Position numbers and translations under genes: made by a program. From contig NZ_VDUY01000007.1 in assembly GCF_008039575.1 (NCBI RefSeq), positions 162,827-226,826 of the forward strand: a DNA stretch of 64,000 nucleotides, written 5' to 3'. Position 1 is the stretch's first letter; each line of letters opens with the position of its first letter. Below, piece after piece: positions 34,780 to 43,276 of this stretch. The DNA is from Zeimonas arvi (GTDB taxonomy: Bacteria; Pseudomonadota; Gammaproteobacteria; Burkholderiales; Burkholderiaceae_E). The notes beneath the pieces are model-generated. The model made no database searches. It was not told the DNA's origin and saw nothing but the letters and a program-made list of their open reading frames with translations.

Positions 34780-35889
34780 TCAGCGGATCTGGTTGATCAG
34801 CGTCGCGCCGGTCGTCGCGACCCGGTCGCCGGGCTTCAGGCCCGAGGTGACCGCGGCGCTCACACCGTCCAGCGGCTCGAGCGTGACGGTGCGCGGCTCG
34901 AAGCGCTCCGGCGCGGTCTTGACCCAGACGATCGTCTGGTTGGCCGGGTTGCGCATCAGCGACGCCACCGGGACCGCGATGCCCTCGACGCGAGTGCGCG
35001 TCTGCACGAACACCCTGACCGGCTGGCCCACCGCCAGCCCTTCCAGGCCTTCGCCTTTCGCGACGAAGGTCAGCGGCAGCGCCTGCTCGCGCAGGCTGCG
35101 GGCGGCGCCCACGAAGGAGAGCGGGATGCGGCGGCCGCCGGACGCCAGCGCGGCCTGGTCGATGTCAACTGCCAGCCCGGGCTCGAAGCTCAGCGCTTCC
35201 ACGCGCATCCGGCCGGGATCGACGATCTCGAACACCAGCTCGCGCGCGTCGACCACCTGGCCTGCCACCGCGTTGGCCGAGGCGATCACTCCGGACACCG
35301 GCGCGACCAGCGCCTCGCGGGCGGACAGCCCTGTGCCGATGGCGGCGATTCGCGCCGCCAGGCTGCCGACCTCGCTCTCGGCGGCCTCGATCTCCTTGCG
35401 CGGTACCGTGTCGGAGAGCTCGCGCAGGCGCGCCGCGCGCTTCTCGGCCAGCGCCCGCGCGGCCCGCAACTCGGCGAGTTGCGCCATCTGGTTGGAGCGT
35501 TCGATCGGCGCCGCGGCCGGCACCACGTAGGCGAGAACCTCGCCCTTGCGAACCGTCTGGCCCGGGTTCGGCAGGCCGCGCGGACCGGCCTCGATGCGGC
35601 CCATGTTGAGCGCCTGCACCTTGCCGCCGGCGTTCGGATCCATCAGCACCCGGCCGTTGAGCTCGACGGTGCGCGGGAGGCTGCCGGCCTGGAAGACCAG
35701 GGTCCGCACGCCGAGCTGGCGCTGCGCGGGCTTGGGCAGGAAGACGCTGCCGTCGGGCTGGCGCTGCGGGCCGTTGGCGCTGGGAGAGGCCGGCGCGTCG
35801 CCGTGGTCGTGGCCTTCGCCGGCGAGTGCCGGGAGCGGCGCGACGAGCAGGGCAGCGAGGGCGAGTGCGACGAGGCTGGTGCGGCTCAT
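34780..35889 (-). CDS. HME-RND periplasmic adaptor subunit (CzcB-like)
   Basis: A 369-residue membrane-fusion protein with a signal peptide (to about ALA, residue 23) and a metal-binding GEGHDHGDA just after it. The barrel-sandwich hybrid and hairpin parts (LNMGRIEAGPRGLPNPGQTVRKGEVLAYV) and the C-terminal ATTGATLINQIR are typical. It links the RND pump to the outer-membrane factor. ATG 35889 overlaps the upstream gene stop by four bases; the open frame beyond is not meaningful. Confidence 0.88.
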   Translation of the reverse strand: MSRTSLVALALAALLVAPLPALAGEGHDHGDAPASPSANGPQRQPDGSVFLPKPAQRQLGVRTLVFQAGSLPRTVELNGRVLMDPNAGGKVQALNMGRIEAGPRGLPNPGQTVRKGEVLAYVVPAAAPIERSNQMAQLAELRAARALAEKRAARLRELSDTVPRKEIEAAESEVGSLAARIAAIGTGLSAREALVAPVSGVIASANAVAGQVVDARELVFEIVDPGRMRVEALSFEPGLAVDIDQAALASGGRRIPLSFVGAARSLREQALPLTFVAKGEGLEGLAVGQPVRVFVQTRTRVEGIAVPVASLMRNPANQTIVWVKTAPERFEPRTVTLEPLDGVSAAVTSGLKPGDRVATTGATLINQIR

Positions 35890-36446
35890 TCGGCACCTCC
35901 GTCGCGCTTGCCGCCGGTCTCGGCCGGGCGTCGCCGGACGAGGGCGATCAGGGCCAGGCCCGCCAGGCCGGCGCCGCCTGCCCAGGGCGCCCAGCCTTGC
36001 CAGGAAATCTCGCGCACCGGCGCATCGTCGTGTTCGTCCTCGTGGATGTCGAGCTCGCCGGCGAGCAGGTCGATCTCGTCGCCCACGGTCACCGTGGCGG
36101 TGATCGGCAGCACGCCGCTCGCGGGCGGCTCCGGCAACTCGACTTCGAACGCGTCTTCGCCGTGCTTCTCGGCGGTGAGCCTCGCCCCATCGATCTCGAG
36201 CTCGATGCGGGCCTCGGTCACCGGGGCGTTGTCGGCCGCGCGGTCCAGGTAGAGCGTGATCCGCCGGCCGTCGAGCACGCCGACCAGCTCGAACAGTTCG
36301 GAAGTCGCAGCGAAGCGGGTCATGGCGGGGCCCGCGGCTGCGGGCGGCGCATCGCCGTGGTCGTGGCCTTCGCCGGCCAGTGCGGCGGCGGGGCCGAGCA
36401 GGGCCGCGGCGAGGCTCGTCGCGGCGAGGAATGGAAGGAGTGTCAT
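35886..36446 (-). CDS. His-rich membrane-anchored accessory protein of the RND operon
   Basis: A 186-residue protein: signal peptide, GEGHDHGDA (the same motif as in the adjacent adaptor), a beta-rich periplasmic domain (ELFELVGVLDGRRITLYLDR; DLLAGELDIHEDEHDDA) and a C-terminal helix WAGGAGLAGLALIALVRRR with a basic anchor. The sequence resembles the N-terminal CzcB extension found as a separate protein in some czc operons. It may collect cations and pass them to the adaptor. Start chosen at ATG 36446 for its signal peptide; an in-frame ATG at 36503 would overlap the TolC gene. Confidence 0.7.
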   Translation of the reverse strand: MTLLPFLAATSLAAALLGPAAALAGEGHDHGDAPPAAAGPAMTRFAATSELFELVGVLDGRRITLYLDRAADNAPVTEARIELEIDGARLTAEKHGEDAFEVELPEPPASGVLPITATVTVGDEIDLLAGELDIHEDEHDDAPVREISWQGWAPWAGGAGLAGLALIALVRRRPAETGGKRDGGAE

Positions 36447-36499
36447 CGTTCGGAATCCAGGATGCTGAGGGTGTTCGGTAGGGCGGGGCGCGGCGCGGC

Positions 36500-37765
36500 T
36501 CACTGTGGCAGCAGGCCGAGGACCTGGCGCAGCGCGGAGATCGCGGCGGCGAGCTCCACCCGGGCGCGTGCCGCCTGGCGCTCGGCCTCCGCGGCTTCGG
36601 CTTCGATGCGCAGCCGGGTGGGCAGGTCGGTTTCGCCGAGCCGGAAGGACTTCTCGAAGAAGCCGCGCGACTCCCGTGCGAGCTCCAGCCTGCGCTCGGC
36701 TGCTGCGAGCTGCATGCGCGCCGAGTCGACGCGCGCGCCGGCGGCCTCGCGCTCGGCCAGCAGGCGCTCGCGCTCGAGCGCCAGCCGGGCGCGCGCCGCC
36801 AGCGCCTCGGCGCGGGCGGCGGCGATTCTCGCGTCGGCCCGCGGCCCCGCGCCGAAGGGGATGCGCACGCCCAGGGTGATCGATTGCCGGTGGGGCTCGC
36901 CGAAGGCGTCGCGCTCGCGGGTGGCCGCGAGCAGGAGCTCGGGGTTCGCCCGCCGTTGGGTCGCCGCGAGGGCGGCGGTCCGATCGGCCACCTCGGCCCG
37001 GTCAGCGAGCTCGCGCAGGGCGCCGTGCTCGGCAGCCTGAGGCGCCGCGCGCTCAGGCAGGGGCTCGGGCGCGGCATCGCCGGCATCGGCGGGGCGCAGG
37101 GCCAGGCCGGTCACGGCGCGCAGCCGCTGCAGGGCGGTCGACGCCGAGGCGCGCGCCTGCGCCAGGCCGGATTCCGCCGCGGCGACTGCGCCGTCGGCCT
37201 GGTGCCGGTCGGCGCGCGCCAGTTCGCCGGCGCCGACCCGGCGGGCGACGTCGGCAGCGATGCGCCGGGCGTTGTCGAGTTGCAGGCTCGCCACTTCCGC
37301 CTCGATCCGCGCGCGATGCCAGCCCCACCAGGCCTCGCGGACGTCGGCTGCGACGCGCAATCTTGCGCCGAGGGCGAGGCTGTCGACCGCATCCGATTCG
37401 GCTTGCGCCAACGCTTCGCTTCGCGCGCGCTCGCCCGGCAGCCAGAGCGGCATCGCGACGCCGACCTCCAGCTCCTGGGTGCCCAGGTTGTCGTTCAGCC
37501 GGTCGGTCCGTGCGGCGAGCTCCAGCGCCGGCGCTTCCGGCGACCACGCCCGGGAAGCGCGTTGCCGGGCCAGGGCGGCGTCGCGCCGCGCCGGCAGCGC
37601 CTGCGCCTCGGGCTGGCGGGCCCAGGCGGCCTCGAAGGCCTGGCCGAGGCTGGGGGCTTGTCCCGCGGCCGCTGCCTGCGCGGCCGCCGCGCTTGCGCAG
37701 GCCGCCAGCGCAAGCCCTGCGAGGGCGCGCGACACGCGCCCTCGCGTCGATCTTGATTCGTGCAT
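36500..37765 (-). CDS. TolC-family outer-membrane factor (CzcC-like)
   Basis: A 421-residue outer-membrane channel protein with a signal peptide (residues 1-29) and long alpha-helical hairpins rich in Ala, Arg and Glu (LALERERLLAEREAAGARVDSARMQL in part), the usual picture for TolC-family proteins. The conserved LGTQELEVGVAMPLWLPGER segment is like CzcC. It is the outer part of the tripartite efflux system whose adaptor and pump are encoded downstream. Confidence 0.87.
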   Translation of the reverse strand: MHESRSTRGRVSRALAGLALAACASAAAAQAAAAGQAPSLGQAFEAAWARQPEAQALPARRDAALARQRASRAWSPEAPALELAARTDRLNDNLGTQELEVGVAMPLWLPGERARSEALAQAESDAVDSLALGARLRVAADVREAWWGWHRARIEAEVASLQLDNARRIAADVARRVGAGELARADRHQADGAVAAAESGLAQARASASTALQRLRAVTGLALRPADAGDAAPEPLPERAAPQAAEHGALRELADRAEVADRTAALAATQRRANPELLLAATRERDAFGEPHRQSITLGVRIPFGAGPRADARIAAARAEALAARARLALERERLLAEREAAGARVDSARMQLAAAERRLELARESRGFFEKSFRLGETDLPTRLRIEAEAAEAERQAARARVELAAAISALRQVLGLLPQ

Positions 37766-37907
37766 CCGATGCTCCAGTGTCGATAAGCGTCCACGGGAGA
37801 TCGGCGGGCATAGCGACCATCGGGTCGCGCGACGCCTGCGCGGCCGTCACCGACGGCGCGAGCAGACGCGAACGGGAGTCAGAAAAGGAGGAGACCCGCC
37901 CCGCCGA

Positions 37908-38288
37908 TCAGGCGAGGCGTTGCCACTGCGGGCGTTCGGGCGGAGTAGTCGGTACGGCGTGAGGCCGGTACTCGGGCTGCGGTGGAGGGCTTAGCGCATG
38001 CGTGCCCGCGAGCGGCGCAGTGATCAGAAAGATCGCGCCGGCGAGATGAAGGTGGCAAGTGCTGCAGTCGCCGTCGGACGTGCCGAAGAGATTGGCTCCG
38101 GTGTCACCGGAACCCTTCGAGCCATCGAACTCGGCGGCGTGACCACTATCGGCGTGATGCTCGTGTTCGTGGTGTCCGAAGTGCTGGGCCGCCCGATCGG
38201 ATTCATGTCCGCAATACGATGCGACCGTCGCCCAACCGATCTGAAGCGGCAGCAGTGCGAGAATGAGGACGCTGATCAGACGGCGCAT
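37908..38288 (-). CDS. czcI: CzcI-like His-rich periplasmic protein
   Basis: A 126-residue exported protein, first in the Czc-like operon. The signal peptide RRLISVLILALLPLQIGWA is followed by YCGHESDRAAQHFGHHEHEHH, a dense metal-binding stretch, and CSTCHLH later, both typical of CzcI, a modulator of czc induction. ATG 38288 lacks a ribosome site: only six bases separate it from a TATACT. A leaderless message is therefore possible. Confidence 0.82.
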   Translation of the reverse strand: MRRLISVLILALLPLQIGWATVASYCGHESDRAAQHFGHHEHEHHADSGHAAEFDGSKGSGDTGANLFGTSDGDCSTCHLHLAGAIFLITAPLAGTHALSPPPQPEYRPHAVPTTPPERPQWQRLA

Positions 38289-38294
38289 TTTTTT

Positions 38295-38324
38295 AGTATA
38301 TCCCTCAGGACCCGCTGCTCAGGA
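38295..38324 (-). promoter_or_regulatory. Candidate czcI promoter with direct repeats
   Basis: On the minus strand TATACT (38300-38295) lies six bases before the czcI ATG. Just upstream, TCCTGAG occurs twice, at 38304-38310 and 38318-38324, exactly 14 bases apart. Direct repeats next to a -10 and no clear -35 fit activation by a response regulator. Transcription would start at or next to the ATG. Confidence 0.45.
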
Positions 38325-38342
38325 CAATATCCCGATCGGCGT

Positions 38343-38591
38343 TCAGGAAACGAGATCCCGTCGCTTTTCCTCGTATTCCTGCTTCTCGATCTCCCCGCGT
38401 GCGTACCGCTTCTTCAGTATATCGAGGGCGGATTCCTCCAGCGCGGACGAGGAGCCGGCGTCTCGCCTGAGCCAACGCACGAGTACTGCGATGCCGAGCC
38501 CGATCAGGACGAGCCATAGCAGACCATGGACCATTCCCATGAGTCCATAGCCCATGCCCCAGCCGCCGTCATACATTCCGCCCCACATCAT
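38343..38591 (-). CDS. SHOCT-domain small membrane protein
   Basis: An 82-residue protein: Met/Gly-rich start (MMWGGMYDGGWGMGYGL), one transmembrane helix (LLWLVLIGLGIAVLVRWLRR) and a C-terminal SHOCT motif (LDILKKRYARGEIEKQEYEEKRRDL). Small SHOCT proteins of this layout are common in copper and silver resistance clusters; their role is unknown. Its start overlaps the stop of the Spy-like gene by four bases. Confidence 0.8.
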   Translation of the reverse strand: MMWGGMYDGGWGMGYGLMGMVHGLLWLVLIGLGIAVLVRWLRRDAGSSSALEESALDILKKRYARGEIEKQEYEEKRRDLVS

Positions 38592-39118
38592 TGCCCGACC
38601 CCGCCGTTCATCATCCACATCGGATTGCGGCGTCTGAACTGCTCGCGCTGCTCAGGTGTCAGCAGGCCTTCGACGCGATCGGTGGTGTCGAGCATTTGTG
38701 CAACGCCTTGCTTGCGAATCTCGTGCATGCGATCCAGGGCCGCGACAATGGCCGTCCGGTCTCGCTTGGCGCCCCACATCGCGTCGCGCATTTTCGCCAT
38801 CTCGTCCTGCATTCGGCCCATCAGCTCCCAGTGCCTCTTGCGGCTCTCGTCCTGAATCTTGGTCAGTTCGGTGCGCTGGCTCTCGTTCAGATCCGGCATC
38901 CAGGCTCCGCCTGCCGTGCCGCCCATCATTCCCGCTCCCATGCCCGTTCCGTAGCCGCCCATTGTTCCCGGGCTCATGCCCATGCTCATTCCGCAGCCGC
39001 CCATCATCCCCGGGCCCATTCCCATTCCGTAGCCACCCACCATTCCGGGACCTGGCTGCGCCGATGCAAGCCCCGCGCCGAGCGCCAAGGCTGCCACAAG
39101 GGATCTTCCAGCAGTCAT
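38588..39118 (-). CDS. Spy/CpxP-like periplasmic protein with Met/Gly repeats
   Basis: A 176-residue exported protein. After a signal peptide (ending ASA) comes a repeated MGMGPGMMGG-type region (residues 25-70) with methionine spacing suited to Cu(I) or Ag(I). Then a helical Spy-like domain follows (DLNESQRTELTKIQDESR; VEGLLTPEQREQFRRR). Spy/CpxP proteins act as periplasmic chaperones and stress sensors and are often induced by copper. ATG 39118 is chosen for the signal peptide. Overlap with the SHOCT gene indicates a shared transcript. Confidence 0.8.
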   Translation of the reverse strand: MTAGRSLVAALALGAGLASAQPGPGMVGGYGMGMGPGMMGGCGMSMGMSPGTMGGYGTGMGAGMMGGTAGGAWMPDLNESQRTELTKIQDESRKRHWELMGRMQDEMAKMRDAMWGAKRDRTAIVAALDRMHEIRKQGVAQMLDTTDRVEGLLTPEQREQFRRRNPMWMMNGGVGQ

Positions 39119-39279
39119 CTTCACCACAACCTCGCTTTCAGTTTGGAGCGGTCTCGACCCATTCGACGATTGCGCTCCTCGACTTGGCTGCCGGATCCTC
39201 TTCCTATCGATTCCCGGCAGCCGGGAGGAGAGTCGATAGAACGCGATGCCAGACGAGAGGGCTTCGCGTGAGGGCGAAT

Positions 39280-39846
39280 TTATTCCACCACGATCTGCCC
39301 CTTCATTCCGGCCTCGAAGTGCCCGGGGATCAGGCATGCGAAATCGACTGTGCCGGCCTTGTCGAACTGCCAGACCAGGCCACCACGTTGTCCGGGGGCC
39401 AAGGTCTGCATGTTGGACTCCGCATGCTTCATTCCCGGCATCTTGCGCATCGTCTCCGCGTGCGCCTTCAGCGCATCGATCGATCCAATCACGAATTCGT
39501 GTTCCATTGCGCCGGAGTTCTTCAGGAAGAAACGTATCGTCTCGCCCGCCTTCACGCGGACCGCCTGCGGCGTGAACCGCATGGCGTCCTGCATGTCGAT
39601 CGGGATTGTCCGGTCGACCTTGGCGGGGTCTCCGGGTTTACCCGGCGCTGACTCGCTCTGTGGGCCGTGCATGCCACTCATTGAGTGTCCATCCATAGAG
39701 TGGTCGCCCATGGGGTGGTTGCCCATTGATTGGATATCCGCGCCTGGGGCTTTCGTTTCTGCGACGTGGGAGCCAGCGTGACCACCGGCCGCGAGCGCGA
39801 TTGCGGGAAAGACGGCAAGCACGATTGTCGATGCGAACTTGATCAT
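39280..39846 (-). CDS. Cupredoxin-domain copper resistance protein (CopI-like)
   Basis: A 188-residue periplasmic blue-copper protein: signal peptide to about residue 19, a His/Met-rich segment (MGNHPMGDHSMDGHSMSGMHG), then a cupredoxin fold. Type 1 copper ligands are visible: His in AMEHEF and the Cys-His-Met set in FACLIPGHFEAGMKG. Similar proteins (CopI) support copper tolerance by binding or oxidising Cu(I) in the periplasm. It follows CopB on the same strand after 44 bases. Confidence 0.85.
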   Translation of the reverse strand: MIKFASTIVLAVFPAIALAAGGHAGSHVAETKAPGADIQSMGNHPMGDHSMDGHSMSGMHGPQSESAPGKPGDPAKVDRTIPIDMQDAMRFTPQAVRVKAGETIRFFLKNSGAMEHEFVIGSIDALKAHAETMRKMPGMKHAESNMQTLAPGQRGGLVWQFDKAGTVDFACLIPGHFEAGMKGQIVVE

Positions 39847-39890
39847 GGTCTCGGTATGGCCGCTTTGTATCGGGTTGATAGGATGAGAAC

Positions 39891-40844
39891 TCAGAACCAC
39901 AGGCGTACACCGGCGACCCATCGGGTGTCGCTGACGCGATCGCCTGCGTTGCGCGACAGGTCTGCCGTGTCCCCGAATTTGCGGATCCACTCGACACCCA
40001 CGTAGGGAGCGAACTGCCGGGTGATTTCGTAGCGCAAGCGAATCCCGGCCGCTCCCTCGGACAGGCCGCTTCCGATGTCGAGAGCGGGATCGGCCTTGCC
40101 GTAAGCCGATACCTCGATGCGCGGCTGCAGGATCAGGCGTTGAGTGAGCAACAACTCGTACTCAGCCTCGAAGTTGAACGCGGTGCGCCCATCCTTGCCA
40201 ATGTAGAAGGTCGCGTCGACTTCGAACCAGTACGGTGCAAGTCCCTGGATGCCGAATGCCAGCCACTCCCTGCCGGGCCCGGTTCCACTGTCATAGCGCA
40301 GGCCGAGTTGCGTGTTCCAGTAGCTGGATATGGCGTGACTCCACAGCAGCTCCGCGCTCGCGTGCTCCAGTGTCCCGCCCGACCGTTCGCCCTCGGCCTT
40401 CACGACCGCGCGATCGTAGGTGCGTCCGAACCATGCCTGGGCGTCGTAGGAGAGCCCATTCCCGTCTCGGCCGTCGAAGCGTTCGAGGCGATCCACCAGC
40501 AGCGATGTGAAGCTTTGCTCGTCGGCCAGGGTGAGTTTCGGCACGTTCGTTAACGCGTACTGGCCCGTTCCGCGCACGAAGCCCTCCGAGTATGCATCGG
40601 GATCCCGTGGTTCTGCGGAGCCTGTCGCGTTGGCAGGGGGCGACATGGCGCCGTGGTCCATGCCGGCGCCTAATTGCGCATCCGGCTGCGCGGCCCGAAC
40701 CGGCGCAGTTGCCTCGCCCCGAGAATCGTGATGCGCGCCATGATCGGCAACACCTTCACGGCTCGTCGGAACCTGGGCCCAGGCGGCTGTGGCGCTGGCC
40801 ATGGCCGTGGTGACAATCGCCGGGATGATTTGCTTTCCGATCAT
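39891..40844 (-). CDS. copB: Outer-membrane copper resistance protein CopB
   Basis: A 317-residue protein: signal peptide ending AWAQ, a short His/Met region (DHGAHHD; GMDHGAMSP), then an outer-membrane beta-barrel with CopB segments (DRLERFDGRDGNGLSYDAQAW; YWFEVDATFYIGKDGR) ending in RLWF with terminal Phe. CopB works with CopA in copper sequestration or export at the outer membrane. ATG 40844 is preferred: GAGAGGG lies six bases upstream. An alternative ATG 40868 would overlap copA by four bases. Confidence 0.9.
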   Translation of the reverse strand: MIGKQIIPAIVTTAMASATAAWAQVPTSREGVADHGAHHDSRGEATAPVRAAQPDAQLGAGMDHGAMSPPANATGSAEPRDPDAYSEGFVRGTGQYALTNVPKLTLADEQSFTSLLVDRLERFDGRDGNGLSYDAQAWFGRTYDRAVVKAEGERSGGTLEHASAELLWSHAISSYWNTQLGLRYDSGTGPGREWLAFGIQGLAPYWFEVDATFYIGKDGRTAFNFEAEYELLLTQRLILQPRIEVSAYGKADPALDIGSGLSEGAAGIRLRYEITRQFAPYVGVEWIRKFGDTADLSRNAGDRVSDTRWVAGVRLWF

Positions 40845-40864
40845 CGATACCCTCTCTCGCTGGC

Positions 40865-42709
40865 TCATGCGACGACCACCTCCCGGAACATTCCGGCATC
40901 CATGTGGAAGGCCAGATGGCAATGCCAGGCCCAACGACCCAGAGCGTCGGCCGTCACCAGGAAGCTGATTCGCTGTGCCGGCTGAACCGGAATCGTATGG
41001 CGGCGAGCAAGGAATCGCCCCTCGGGGCTCTCTAGCTCGCTCCACAGGCCGTGAAGGTGCATCGGGTGGGTCATCATCGTGTCGTTGTGGAGGATCACGC
41101 GAGCCCGCTCTCCGTAGCGAAGCCTCACCGGCGTGGAGCTTCCGAACTCCTGGCCGTCGAACGACCAGGTATAGCGCTCCATGTTGCCGGTCAGATGCAG
41201 TTCAATCTCGCGCTCCGCGCCACGCGGATCAAGAGGTCCGCCCGTCGTCTGAAGGTCCGCGAGGGTCAAGACACGCCTGCCGTTGTTCCGGAGTCCTACC
41301 CCGGGGTCATCGAGGTTGCGGCGCGGCATGTCCACCCGCATGTCGGTGCTCGGGCCATACTCGGTTCGCGCATGCCTGACCAGGCTGCTCGCGGCGGATG
41401 CGCCAGTCATCCCCCCATGCATCCCGCCATGCATTGCGCCATGCATCCCCGCGTGCATGCCGCCGTGCTGGTCTCCGCTTCCTGTGCCAGGCGACCTCGA
41501 CTTCCGTGCGGCGTCGCCATGATCGACGCCTTTGCCATGGTCCATTTCGCCCATCATGTCCGCCATCGACAGCCATTGGGGAGGATCCAGGGCCGGCACC
41601 TCTGCGGACAAGCCGGCGCGGGTGGCCAGAGTGCCCCGCGCGTAGCCGGTTCGCTCCATCGCTTGCGCGAAGATCGTGTAGGCCTCGTCGCGAGGCCGAA
41701 CGATGACGTCGTAGGTTTCGCCAGGGCCGAAGCGAAACTCATCGACGCTCACTGGCTCGACGTCGACGCCATCTGCCTGCACCACCGTAAGCTTCAATCC
41801 CGGTATCCGGACATCGTAGAAAGTATTCGCCGCGCCGTTGATGAAGCGCAAACGGACGCGTTCGCCGGGAATGAACACCCCGGTCCAGTTGCCCGCAGGG
41901 GTTACGCCGTTCATCAGGTAGGTGAGCGTGTGCGCGGACAGATCCGCCAGATCGGTGGGGTTCATCCGCATCTGGTTCCACATACGTCGTTCGTCGAGCG
42001 CCGCCGAGAGCCCATGTCGCTTCGCAGCGCGAATGAAGTTTCCCAGGGTGGGTTGATTGAAGTTGTAGTAGTCCCCCTGAACCTTCAGCTTCGCGAACAC
42101 CCGCATCGGGTCTTCGTCGGTCCAGTCCGACAGTTGAACCACGTATGCACGATCGGAACCATGCCTCTCGCCGTAACGGGGCTCGATCACGATCGCGCCG
42201 TACATGCCGGTCTGCTCCTGCATGCCCGAATGCGAGTGATACCAATAGGTGCCGCTTTGCTCGACCTTGAATTGATAGGTGAAGGTCTCTCCAGGAGCGA
42301 TTCCTGCAAAGCTGATCCCCGGTACCCCGTCCATCTGAAACGGCAGGATGATGCCGTGCCAGTGAATCGACGTGGCCTCGCGAAGGCGGTTCGTGACGCG
42401 TATGGTGACGGTATCGCCTTCCCGCCAGTGCAAGGTGGGGCCAGGAATCGAGCCATTGATCGTCGTGGCCATCCTCACGGAGCCGGTGAAATTGACCGGA
42501 TTCTCGGCGATGACAAGATCGAACTCCGTACCGCGCAGCACGGGCGCAGTGCCCGTGGCGCTCGCTTCCGGGCGCGCCCAGGCGCGAGCGTTGAGGGCAA
42601 GTGATCCGGCAAGCACCCCGCCCGCGGCGAGGCCGTGCACGAAGCGACGCCTCGGGATAGCGATCGCGGATACGTGTCGTTGGAGTGGAAGCATGCGGCA
42701 AGGATCCAT
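40865..42709 (-). CDS. copA: Multicopper oxidase CopA (Tat-exported)
   Basis: A periplasmic copper resistance oxidase of about 614 residues, predicted to oxidise Cu(I) to Cu(II). A twin-arginine signal (PRRRFVHGLAAGG) is present. The four copper-binding blocks are HWHG, YWYHSHSGMQEQTG, HPMHLHG and HCHLAFHMDAGM. A Met/His-rich insert (HAGMHGAMHGGMHGGM) near residue 430 is typical of CopA and likely holds extra Cu(I). The start is uncertain: GTG 42727, ATG 42709 and ATG 42694 are all in frame. A CopR-like box lies about 60 bases upstream. Confidence 0.92.
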   Translation of the reverse strand: MDPCRMLPLQRHVSAIAIPRRRFVHGLAAGGVLAGSLALNARAWARPEASATGTAPVLRGTEFDLVIAENPVNFTGSVRMATTINGSIPGPTLHWREGDTVTIRVTNRLREATSIHWHGIILPFQMDGVPGISFAGIAPGETFTYQFKVEQSGTYWYHSHSGMQEQTGMYGAIVIEPRYGERHGSDRAYVVQLSDWTDEDPMRVFAKLKVQGDYYNFNQPTLGNFIRAAKRHGLSAALDERRMWNQMRMNPTDLADLSAHTLTYLMNGVTPAGNWTGVFIPGERVRLRFINGAANTFYDVRIPGLKLTVVQADGVDVEPVSVDEFRFGPGETYDVIVRPRDEAYTIFAQAMERTGYARGTLATRAGLSAEVPALDPPQWLSMADMMGEMDHGKGVDHGDAARKSRSPGTGSGDQHGGMHAGMHGAMHGGMHGGMTGASAASSLVRHARTEYGPSTDMRVDMPRRNLDDPGVGLRNNGRRVLTLADLQTTGGPLDPRGAEREIELHLTGNMERYTWSFDGQEFGSSTPVRLRYGERARVILHNDTMMTHPMHLHGLWSELESPEGRFLARRHTIPVQPAQRISFLVTADALGRWAWHCHLAFHMDAGMFREVVVA

Positions 42710-42764
42710 GGCGTGTTCTGGAGCCACGGATCCTATGGGCGCGCCGCTGTCGGTCTGCTGACGT

Positions 42765-43112
42765 CTACATTACCAATTCGTAATGGACGGGGTGGCGCAT
42801 CTGCCGGCTGTGCATGGCGCCGCCGTCAGGCACAGTCGCCTTGCCATCCCGAAGCCGCTTGTTGAGCGATTCTTCGGATTCCGACATTCGGCGAAAGCTC
42901 GCGTCGTACCCCGCGGCGGCCAGTGCGATGATCATCGTCACGACCCCATACCGGTTCGAGTGCGAACGCGGGCGGTGCCGCCGGCGGGCGGTGCCGCCGA
43001 ACAGTTCGACGGAAACCGAAACAACTCCGGGGATGTCTTGCAGCGAGCGGGTAACCGATGCCACGCACGATCCGCAGTTCATGCCGAGCACGTTCAGTTC
43101 GACTCCATTCAC
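42765..43112 (-). CDS. HMA-domain copper-binding protein with duplicated segment
   Basis: A 115-residue protein with an HMA fold: LNVLGMNCGSCVASVTRSL carries the CxxC metal site and MIIALAAAGYDASF the end of the fold. The middle (FGGTARRRHRPRSHSNRYG) is abnormal because a 16-base unit is tandemly duplicated there, which changes the frame. The C-terminal 40 residues (MSESEESLNKRLRDG onwards) match nothing I know and run into the copA operator. GTG 43112 with GGAG seven bases before it is the best start. It may be a functional chaperone or a gene in decay. Confidence 0.6.
   Translation of the reverse strand: MNGVELNVLGMNCGSCVASVTRSLQDIPGVVSVSVELFGGTARRRHRPRSHSNRYGVVTMIIALAAAGYDASFRRMSESEESLNKRLRDGKATVPDGGAMHSRQMRHPVHYELVM
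42769..42784. promoter_or_regulatory. Cop box 1 (ATTAC-N6-GTAAT) before copA
   Basis: ATTACCAATTCGTAAT is an inverted repeat with six central bases, about 60 bases before the copA start and inside the last codons of the HMA gene. The same arms and spacing recur at 45428-45443 and 48088-48103. Inferred to be the binding site of the CopR-type regulator encoded nearby. Confidence 0.7.
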
Positions 43113-43276
43113 GGGATCTCCAGGACGAAGCGAGAGGCTCAAGAGCGGAATCACTACGATCGGATCCGCGACAGTAGACCGATTCCGGGTCCAACGTCGC
43201 TGCGTATTCGTGATACTGGCGTCATGTTGGCTTTTAGACGTGGCGCGGCAGGCGGAAGTCCGGACGCAACACATGC

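Noticed and set aside
41400..41465. Short tandem repeat array or CRISPR-like repeats within copA
   Set aside because: The repeats encode the Met/His-rich loop of the oxidase and have no spacers.
43113..43274. Upstream extension of the HMA gene
   Set aside because: The added residues are Arg/Ser-rich and without HMA character; GTG 43112 has a proper ribosome site.
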